A stretch of DNA of 11,052 bases, from assembly GCA_946481475.1 (NCBI GenBank), contig CAMLOB010000082.1, positions 1 through 11,052 of the forward strand, given 5' to 3'. The notes under the pieces are model-generated. The model was not told the origin of the DNA. It was given only the letters and a program-made list of their open reading frames with translations, and made no database searches. Shown here piece by piece: positions 6,469 through 11,052 of this stretch (its first letter is position 1; the number at the start of each line of letters is the position of its first letter). The position numbers and the translations under genes are program-made. Source of the DNA: an uncultured Chlorobiota bacterium. GTDB lineage: Bacteria > Bacteroidota > Kapaibacteriia > OLB7.

Positions 6469-7089
6469 CTACAACTGCATCAGAAGCTCCATGTAATCAT
6501 CCGGTCGATTCCTTGCGGACTCATCTCGCTTCTCTGCGGACCGACTTGCCACGGCATTCTTCTTCGATGACTCCACTCTCTTTTTCTTATCGGATTGATC
6601 CTCCGGAACTCCGCCGGAATCTCCACTCGTCCCTCCCCTCACAACGTCCTGAGTCAACGGATAACGATCGGCAAGTTCCTGAAGCGAACGGACCCGGGGC
6701 GAACTCTTGATCTCTCTTCCAAGCTCCTGCTCCAGAAGGGGTGCATATTGCCGGATCCAATTGTTAACGGTTCCTACCGAGACGTTCAGGAAGTCGGCCG
6801 CCGTCTGTTGCGTGGGACGCACGTGCGTATAGAACAGAATAAAGAAGAGTTTCTCCCGGACCGTTCGCAACGCAGGCTTTCGCCCTCTTCCGCTTCGAGT
6901 CGTTCCGGCGTCTCGCTTGTGCTTCCCCCCGACTTCGTCAGCCATACGACGGAACTCCTTCTCTTCAACCCCCGTCAACGATTCGAGCGCGTTCTTCCGA
7001 TGGAAAAGCTTATCAAAGTCCAGTACCGTTCCGCCCGCCTGTCGGGCTGTCCTTCTCTTCATGAGCACCAGGGAGTTGGATATGAGCAT
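6469..7089 (-). CDS. Transposase-derived HTH protein (IS5-type N-terminal half, catalytic core lost)
   Basis: This 206-aa protein resembles the N-terminal helix-turn-helix part (HTH_Tnp_4 type) of IS5-superfamily DDE transposases. The pattern is RGRKPAL (68-74), EKLFFILFYTHVRPTQQ (79-95), then the HTH TAADFLNVSVGTVNNWIRQY (96-115) and PLLEQEL. In full transposases the next region carries the first catalytic Asp in a DGT-like motif followed by Arg/Lys-rich sequence. Here the equivalent is RGGTSGDSGG (151-160), then a Lys/Ser/Arg-rich low-complexity tail to MELLMQL, with no DDE domain. The ATG at 7087-7089 has GAGAG about 10 bases upstream; the Met at 7062 has nothing comparable. It has its own terminator. 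Either it is a decayed insertion sequence still open as a frame, or a domesticated DNA-binding protein. The long intact frame and good terminator lean slightly to the latter. No terminal inverted repeats were found. Confidence 0.7.
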   Translation of the reverse strand: MLISNSLVLMKRRTARQAGGTVLDFDKLFHRKNALESLTGVEEKEFRRMADEVGGKHKRDAGTTRSGRGRKPALRTVREKLFFILFYTHVRPTQQTAADFLNVSVGTVNNWIRQYAPLLEQELGREIKSSPRVRSLQELADRYPLTQDVVRGGTSGDSGGVPEDQSDKKKRVESSKKNAVASRSAEKRDESARNRPDDYMELLMQL

Positions 7090-7378
7090 GGCATTTATCT
7101 CTCAGATTTGTCGATAAAACAGATCGGGATGTGATCGCAGGGTTCGGCCCCAAACCGGGGGACGTGCAGATGGCGTGAGATCCCGGACGGCACTACCTTC
7201 GGTGAAAGATCGGGTCCGGAGCCTCGCATGAACGGGTTCTGATTCGCTGCGCACTTTTATCTGCACACAACAATAGTTGCAGACACAACCATCTTGTATG
7301 GGAGAGAAGACCCGACGAGTCGGGCGAATGTCGCACGGGCTTCAAAAAAACATTTCCTGAAAAACCGGGAGAAATTCC
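7090..7378. other. Gene-free spacer upstream of the HTH gene
   Basis: I see no credible gene here. CCCGACGAGTCGGG (7311-7324) is a short inverted repeat, followed on the plus strand by an A7 run at 7344-7350. On the minus strand that is a T-run before the hairpin, so it is not a terminator for either flanking gene. The promoter of the HTH gene should lie in this stretch, but no convincing -35/-10 pair is visible. The sequence adjoining 7379 (GAGAAATTC) resembles the flank of repeat copy A. Confidence 0.4.
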
Positions 7379-7582
7379 GGAATGGCGAATGGGGATTTTC
7401 GATTGTCGATTTGCGATTATCGAATGATTGAATCCTGTGTCGATCCGTCCGATCCGTGTCATTCGTGTACCGTTTCCGGCAACGTCCCGGGAGATTGTAC
7501 ACGGATCAGACGGATGGAACGAATTTGCACGGATCTGATCTGCGCCGATCCGTCGCATCCGTTCGATCTGTGGCCTGTGGCG
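7379..7582 (+). repeat. Dispersed intergenic element, copy C (most regular)
   Basis: This is the clearest copy of the family. Six 7-bp units run exactly in register from 7393 to 7434. Left-array cores follow at 7443 and 7452 (ATCCG) and 7461 (ATTCG), then the GC centre around CCGGCAACGTCCCGGG (7477-7492). Right-array cores are CGGAT at 7502 and 7511, CGAAT at 7520 and CGGAT at 7530 (spacing 9, 9, 10). The left array preceding GTGTAC and the reverse complement of the right array agree at about 25 of 35 positions. A tail of ATCTG/ATCCG units runs to about 7580. It lies between the HTH gene's 5' side and the terminator of the T9SS gene. Confidence 0.87.
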
Positions 7583-7603
7583 ATCCGCGACTCGGGCATC
7601 GAT

Positions 7604-7641
7604 AAAAAAAAGTCGCCGCAGACTCCCTGTCTGCGGCGACT
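7604..7641 (-). terminator. Intrinsic terminator of the T9SS-cargo gene
   Basis: AGTCGCCGCAGA (7611-7622) and TCTGCGGCGACT (7630-7641) form a perfect 12-bp stem with a 7-base loop. On the minus strand it is followed by T8 (complement of 7604-7611, overlapping the foot of the stem). It lies 50 bases past the stop codon at 7691. Confidence 0.93.
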
Positions 7642-7690
7642 CGTCATGATCGAATTTCGCTGTCGGATCCGATTCGGTTCCGATGCTTCG

Positions 7691-8662
7691 CTACTCCACA
7701 ATCACCGGAATCGAACGGATGCTCTCCCCCGACACCACGCGGCAGTAGTAGCGGCCGGATGTAAGTCCCGAGAGACTGAGCGTGATCACGTATTCTCCCC
7801 TTCCATCGGTCTGAAGCATCCCGGAAAGATCCCGGAGTTCCCGTCCGGCAACGTCGTAGAGCGAAACCTGCTCCGGCTTCCGGCCGTCGGCGGCGCTGAT
7901 CCGGATGCGGATATCGTTATCGGCCGAGGCCGGGTTCGGCTGAACGGTGATGCCTGCGGAGGTAATCGCATCGGCGTCGATGCTTGATGAGAAGTCGATG
8001 ACCACACAGGTATCCTGTCCTGTTCCCGTTGCCACAAAACAGGCCATTGCCGGGATATCGTCATCGTTGCCCGGATAGTAGATGCCCCAGATCGGCTTGT
8101 CGGCCGGGAAGGAAGGAGAAAGAATTTCAGCGGCTCCCAAAGGTCTCCAGGCAAGAACGGCGGCATCGGGAATTTCGCCCGGATAGTCGCTGTGATACTT
8201 GTTGAAGACCGCATTCGCACGCAAGCGTGTGGCAAATGCATCGCTGCCGGAATAGGCACCGGTCAGGTCCAGCGCAACCGGCTCCTGATCATAGTCCCCT
8301 TCCCGCTCGGCGAACGCCTGCTTTCCTCCAAGCGCCACGCGCAGTACGGCAACGCCGATACTGTCATTACGTGAGGGAGTCATGTAGAGGTATCCCCAGG
8401 CAGAAGAAGTGCCGTTATTCTTTTCAAATCCAGGAGCAACGAGGCCCGGAAATAACTCGCTAAGATCAACCTCTCCAGGCGCGGCAATACCGACCAGAAC
8501 TGCCTCGCTACCAATGGAATCCGTGGCGATATCAGTAGCATACGCCAGTTCATCCTGAGAGAGATACGGTTCCAGCAATCCCTGTGCTGAAAGGTTCTGT
8601 CTCGCAAACAAGGTTGCAGCAAACAGCACCGTAATAAATGCAAGAAATCTGTTTCGTTTCAT
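7691..8662 (-). CDS. Exported protein with type IX secretion C-terminal sorting domain
   Basis: This 323-aa protein carries an N-terminal signal peptide: MKRNR, a hydrophobic core, then LSAQG, with cleavage likely near residue 26-27. At the C-terminus, residues about 238-323 form a Por-type sorting domain: ITVQPNPASADNDIRI, VSLYDVAGREL, LSGLTSGRYYCRVVSG and a basic/hydrophobic end SIPVIVE. Proteins of this design cross the outer membrane by the type IX system of Bacteroidota/Chlorobiota and are usually anchored to the surface or released. The middle part (about 28-235) contains LVGIAAPGEVDLSELFPG and WGYLYMTPSRNDSIGVAVLRV; I recognise no enzyme motif or named domain there. It might be a small surface or structural protein. 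The ATG at 8660-8662 has no Shine-Dalgarno site, as is common in this group. It stands alone with a strong terminator. Confidence 0.85.
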   Translation of the reverse strand: MKRNRFLAFITVLFAATLFARQNLSAQGLLEPYLSQDELAYATDIATDSIGSEAVLVGIAAPGEVDLSELFPGLVAPGFEKNNGTSSAWGYLYMTPSRNDSIGVAVLRVALGGKQAFAEREGDYDQEPVALDLTGAYSGSDAFATRLRANAVFNKYHSDYPGEIPDAAVLAWRPLGAAEILSPSFPADKPIWGIYYPGNDDDIPAMACFVATGTGQDTCVVIDFSSSIDADAITSAGITVQPNPASADNDIRIRISAADGRKPEQVSLYDVAGRELRDLSGMLQTDGRGEYVITLSLSGLTSGRYYCRVVSGESIRSIPVIVE

Positions 8663-8695
8663 CGAACATCAATTGATTGAAAGTGGATGCGATAC

Positions 8696-8725
8696 GTTGT
8701 TGCGGCAATTGCCCTGAACAACAAC
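8696..8725. other. Inverted repeat between PAP2 and T9SS-cargo genes
   Basis: GTTGTTG (8696-8702) pairs with CAACAAC (8719-8725) around a perfect GGCAATTGCC palindrome (8704-8713). On the minus strand it lies between the PAP2 stop (8773) and the next start (8662). It has no T-run, so it may be a weak terminator or an operator of the downstream gene. Confidence 0.35.
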
Positions 8726-8772
8726 CGGGGCGAAGATACGGATACAGCCGTTGACGCAGAACAAGGGAGGAA

Positions 8773-9531
8773 CTATTCCTCGGGAGGTTCCGCTTTCAAC
8801 TTCTCCTCCGGCCTGCTCCGCCGGAACATCCGCCGCTCGTACCAACTGAAGCCGATCCGGCAGAGGGCTACCCAGGCGAAGCCGAGCGACCAGCCGGCCA
8901 GAACGTCCGACGGGAAGTGGGCGCCGACCAGAACGCGGCTGATGCCGACGGTTATCGTTACCAGAATCGCAAAGCCGACGAACATCAGACGGATGCCGAG
9001 CAGACTCTCGCGCCGGGCGAAGACGGTGGCCAGGGCGGGGAAGATCGCCGCGGTCAGCAGACTGTGGCCGCTGGGGAAACTGGGGGAGGTCATCGAATAG
9101 ATGACGCCGGTGGCGAAGTCCGGACGGACCCGGGCGATCCAGAACTTGAAGCCGAAAGTCAGGACCAGCGCACCGACGACGACCGCCAGCAGAAACCAGG
9201 CGCCGAGCCGGTCTCCGCGGGCAATGATGTAGATGAAGTTGGTCACGATCAGGAACGAGAGAATCGTGGTGCCGCCGAGCGATGTGACGTCGCGGGCAAT
9301 GTTGTAGAGCGATTCGCTGTTGAAGGGATGGCCATATGAGGGGAAGACCCAGTTGATGATGAGGTCGTCGACGAAGATCTTTCCTCCGAGCGAGTTCGTC
9401 AGGAAGACAAAAATCCAGAGTCCGACGGCGATCACCGCAACCAGCGCGAGAAGACGACTCTCCCCTTCCCGTCTGCTGATGATCCGGTGTCCGAACGAGC
9501 GTAGCGAATGATGCCGGTGGTGTTGTTCCAT
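8773..9531 (-). CDS. PAP2-family membrane phosphatase
   Basis: This is a 252-aa integral membrane member of the PAP2 acid phosphatase superfamily, which dephosphorylates lipid phosphates such as phosphatidate or undecaprenyl diphosphate at the membrane surface. All three signature motifs are intact: KFWIARVRP (129-137, the K-x6-RP motif), FPSGHS (152-157) and SRVLVGAHFPSD (198-209, with catalytic His205 and Asp209). About six hydrophobic segments surround them: near 28-45, 88-104, 111-128, 157-171, 180-197 and 212-227. A basic N-terminus and a charged C-terminal tail (RRSRPEEKLKAEPPEE) flank the fold. The ATG at 9529-9531 lies just after the yceI terminator. The substrate cannot be told from sequence; a role in undecaprenyl-phosphate recycling or lipid turnover is the usual expectation. 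It appears to be its own transcription unit. Confidence 0.93.
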   Translation of the reverse strand: MEQHHRHHSLRSFGHRIISRREGESRLLALVAVIAVGLWIFVFLTNSLGGKIFVDDLIINWVFPSYGHPFNSESLYNIARDVTSLGGTTILSFLIVTNFIYIIARGDRLGAWFLLAVVVGALVLTFGFKFWIARVRPDFATGVIYSMTSPSFPSGHSLLTAAIFPALATVFARRESLLGIRLMFVGFAILVTITVGISRVLVGAHFPSDVLAGWSLGFAWVALCRIGFSWYERRMFRRSRPEEKLKAEPPEE

Positions 9532-9546
9532 AGTCGCAGAAGATAA

Positions 9547-9599
9547 GAAGGCCGCCGGAGCCGGACCGCATTGCGTGTCCTTCTCTACCGGCGGCCTTC
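9547..9599 (-). terminator. Extended hairpin terminator of yceI
   Basis: GAAGGCCGCCGG (9547-9558) and CCGGCGGCCTTC (9588-9599) form a perfect 12-bp stem. The 29-base interior can form an inner GGAC/GTCC stem. On the minus strand the pyrimidine-rich CTTATCTTCT follows, a weaker tail than a pure T-run. It lies about 45 bases past the yceI stop and 16 bases before the PAP2 start codon, so it may also influence PAP2 expression. Confidence 0.65.
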
Positions 9600-9644
9600 G
9601 CTGAAATCGGTCGTGGTTGATTCCAGTCCTGTTCTGATGTTCCT

Positions 9645-10295
9645 TTACTTTGCCTCTGCCGTCCCTTCAGTCGAAGAGATGGGCGCCCGGACGTCGAGAA
9701 TGATTCGGACGTCGTTCTTGATCAGATCGTCCGGCATGCCCGGATAGGTGATCCCCCAGTTCTGCCTGTTGATGATGAAGTCGGCCTTCGCCGTCACCGC
9801 GTCATCCGTAACGGCGATGGTTGCCGGGAAGGCGACGCTGTGTGTGGAATCCTTGATCGTCAGGTTTCCGGTCACCATGTGCGTGAACCCGGTCGTGTCA
9901 ACTTTCTTGAAATCGCTTGCCTCGAACTTTGCTGTCGGATATTTCTCCACCTCGAAGAAATCACCACTTCTCAAATGGCCGGTCAGCTTCTCGTTGTCGC
10001 TGTGAATCGATGCGGCGTCGATCGTCACCGCGACATGATTCACCTCTCCATCCTGCACCGAGACGGTACCGTCAAAGTTTGCAAATCCGCCGTCGTGCGC
10101 CAGCGTTACCTTTGCCGCCTTCCATGCGAGCGTACTCGCTGCCGTGTCTATGGGAAACGTACCGCCCACTCCTTCGCTGACTTCCACCGCTTCGCCGGTT
10201 TTCGCTTTCGATGCATCACCGACATCTCCACATCCGGCAAGCGCCGGGAGTATCGCTGCGGTCAGCAGCATGGAAAGAAGGGTGTTCCTGTTCAT
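9645..10295 (-). CDS. yceI: YceI-family lipoprotein
   Basis: This is a 216-aa YceI-domain protein. The family folds as a lipocalin-like beta-barrel that binds long polyisoprenoid or amphiphilic lipids in the periplasm. The start is the ATG at 10293-10295, because GGAGG lies 5 bases upstream; a TTG four codons earlier would overlap that site. The signal is lipoprotein type: MNRNTLLSML, a hydrophobic core, then ALAGC with Cys22, so the protein is probably tethered to a membrane. A linker of about 25 residues rich in Ala, Glu, Gly and Val precedes the YceI domain (about 44-205). Family hallmarks are HLRSGDFFEVEKYPTAKFEA (107-126), VTGNLTIKDSTHSVAFP (141-157) and INRQNWGI (175-182). It has its own promoter and terminator. 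The ligand is unknown. Being next to a PAP2 enzyme is compatible with an isoprenoid-lipid theme, but the two are separate units. Confidence 0.93.
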   Translation of the reverse strand: MNRNTLLSMLLTAAILPALAGCGDVGDASKAKTGEAVEVSEGVGGTFPIDTAASTLAWKAAKVTLAHDGGFANFDGTVSVQDGEVNHVAVTIDAASIHSDNEKLTGHLRSGDFFEVEKYPTAKFEASDFKKVDTTGFTHMVTGNLTIKDSTHSVAFPATIAVTDDAVTAKADFIINRQNWGITYPGMPDDLIKNDVRIILDVRAPISSTEGTAEAK

Positions 10296-10300
10296 TGAGA

Positions 10301-10305
10301 CCTCC
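10301..10305 (-). promoter_or_regulatory. Shine-Dalgarno site deciding the yceI start
   Basis: GGAGG on the minus strand sits 5 bases before the ATG at 10295. It is one of the few strong ribosome binding sites in the window and rules out the upstream TTG at 10307 as the start. Confidence 0.85.
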
Positions 10306-10314
10306 AAAATCGTG

Positions 10315-10342
10315 ATTATAACTGGACGATTATTCGTTCCAA
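10315..10342 (-). promoter_or_regulatory. Promoter of yceI
   Basis: On the minus strand TTGGAA (10337-10342) and a perfect TATAAT (10315-10320) are separated by 16 bp. Transcription would start around 10308, giving a very short leader that contains the Shine-Dalgarno site. Confidence 0.65.
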
Positions 10343-10515
10343 CAAATATCGGATTATCTGCAGACTCCTAAATGAAACGGCTTGTGAAATCCGCCGTTAA
10401 TTCGGCTCCTGTTGTCTCGCCTGCTGAAGCCTGATCGAACAATTGCGACGAGGAGAGAATCGGGGCCTTCAATGCGAAGAGTGAGGAGAACCGTTGCCTG
10501 CATTCTCACCATCTC

Positions 10516-10545
10516 CAACAACGCATATCTCAACAACGCATACCT
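10516..10545 (+). repeat. 15-bp tandem repeat in the spacer before the VWA gene
   Basis: Two copies of CAACAACGCATA-YCT (10516-10530 and 10531-10545) differ at one base. They sit 39 bases upstream of the candidate VWA promoter in a gene-poor spacer (10343-10705). Possible regulator sites or a slippage duplication. Nothing else convincing is seen in this spacer apart from the promoters. Confidence 0.5.
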
Positions 10546-10584
10546 TCAGACCGAACCAATGATCCGCCGCAAACGTTCCCACCT

Positions 10585-10612
10585 TTGACATCGCAATGAT
10601 CCCGTATATTAC
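10585..10612 (+). promoter_or_regulatory. Candidate promoter of the VWA gene
   Basis: A perfect TTGACA (10585-10590) is followed after 16 bp by TATTAC (10607-10612), overlapping TATATT (10605-10610). The leader to the GTG at 10706 would be about 85-90 bases. Confidence 0.5.
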
Positions 10613-10705
10613 ATCGTTATGTGAGGTCACCGGATTGTCCGCCGAAGGTATGCGTCGGGGGGTATCTGTGTCGTATTCAAGTTTTTTCACCTGAAGAGAA
10701 GAGGA

Positions 10706-11052
10706 GTGAACGACGTTTCCATCGGATTTTCCGTCCCCGTCTGGCTGGCGATACTGATCATCGTCGCCGGCTTTGCGTTTGCGTGGTGGTCCTACCGCAC
10801 AACCCTGCCGCCGGTCTCCCCTGCCCGGCGCCGGACCCTGATCGCCCTGCGAACCGTCGGCATCACGCTCCTTCTGCTGGCCCTCTTCGAACTCATTCTC
10901 TCGTCAGTCGGGGTTCAGACCGAAGACCCGTTGGTGATGGCCGCCTTCGACAACTCCGAGAGCATGACTCGTACGGGAACCGGCGACCCTCGAATAGCCG
11001 AGGCGAAGGCCGGCATGGAGGCGCACCTTGCCCGCATGGCCAACCTGGCGAA
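10706..11052 (+). CDS. Membrane-anchored VWA-domain protein, N-terminal part (runs off the window)
   Basis: 115 codons are visible from a GTG at 10706-10708; no ATG is available before the domains, and a purine-rich AAGAGAAGAGGA precedes it. Two hydrophobic segments, about 12-28 (VWLAILIIVAGFAFAWW) and 45-65 (LIALRTVGITLLLLALFEL), with basic residues RRR between them, anchor the N-terminus in the inner membrane. A von Willebrand factor A domain then begins: VMAAFDNSESM, where D82, S84 and S86 make the DxSxS metal-ion (MIDAS) motif. This layout resembles BatA-like or larger membrane VWA proteins of unknown role found in FCB bacteria, sometimes linked to envelope stress or MoxR ATPases. The remaining domains lie outside the window, so the exact family is open. 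Confidence 0.85.
   Translation, partial: MNDVSIGFSVPVWLAILIIVAGFAFAWWSYRTTLPPVSPARRRTLIALRTVGITLLLLALFELILSSVGVQTEDPLVMAAFDNSESMTRTGTGDPRIAEAKAGMEAHLARMANLA

Noticed and set aside
6319..7140. Complete insertion sequence around the HTH gene
   Set aside because: I found no matching terminal inverted repeats or target-site duplication at plausible ends, and the catalytic domain is absent.
7137..7260. tRNA or small structured RNA in the spacer before the HTH gene
   Set aside because: Some GC-rich inverted segments are present, but I could not build a cloverleaf or a recognised riboswitch core.
8669..9571. 300-codon minus-strand frame overlapping the PAP2 gene
   Set aside because: Out-of-frame shadow; the 8773-9531 frame has all three PAP2 signature motifs.
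10472..10588. Possible 38-aa plus-strand ORF containing the 15-bp repeat
   Set aside because: It has an ATG and reads NNAYLNNAYL through the tandem repeat, but there is no well-placed ribosome binding site, no family match, and it runs into the candidate -35 element of the next gene. Kept only as a curiosity.
10469..10690. 73-codon minus-strand frame in the yceI-VWA spacer
   Set aside because: No recognisable motif, no ribosome binding site, and it would run antisense through the candidate VWA promoter.

Overview
The window looks like a piece of a moderately GC-rich chromosome from the Bacteroidota/Chlorobiota (FCB) group. The strongest clue is the protein at 7691-8662, which has a signal peptide and a C-terminal domain typical of type IX secretion cargo. 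The single-chain E1-alpha/E1-beta 2-oxoacid dehydrogenase and the weak or absent Shine-Dalgarno sites at most starts fit the same group. A Kapabacteria- or Ignavibacteria-like lineage is my guess, not a demonstration.

Layout. Positions 26-1280 carry two small minus-strand lipoproteins that I do not recognise. A plus-strand comM/yifB AAA+ ATPase follows (1597-3138). The convergent gap 3139-3570 is packed with repeats. The long minus-strand fused E1 gene runs 6062-3571 and is broken near its 3' end: an apparent out-of-frame deletion at about 3934 separates the last ~120 codons from the rest. Upstream of it are a candidate promoter with nested repeats, a strong terminator, and a 206-aa minus-strand protein (6469-7089) that looks like the DNA-binding half of an IS5-type transposase without its catalytic core. 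After a 500-bp gap with another repeat copy come three minus-strand genes, each apparently its own transcription unit: a T9SS-exported protein (7691-8662), a PAP2 phosphatase (8773-9531) and a YceI-family lipoprotein (9645-10295). The right edge holds the start of a plus-strand membrane-anchored VWA protein (10706 to beyond the window).

The most interesting non-coding signal is a dispersed intergenic element of about 190-200 bp, present three times (complement of 1354-1540; 3351-3552; 7379-7582). Each copy has a 42-bp module of 7-bp units (CGATTNT-like), then inward-facing arrays of 9-10-bp ATCCGTGT-like units on both sides of a GC-rich hairpin, then a tail of ATCTGYG-like units. The 7-bp module also occurs alone at 3218-3259, next to a REP-like hairpin preceded by GTAG. 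No defence system, CRISPR array, rRNA or tRNA was seen. The genes do not form one pathway. They are mostly independent housekeeping or envelope genes separated by repeat-rich spacers.
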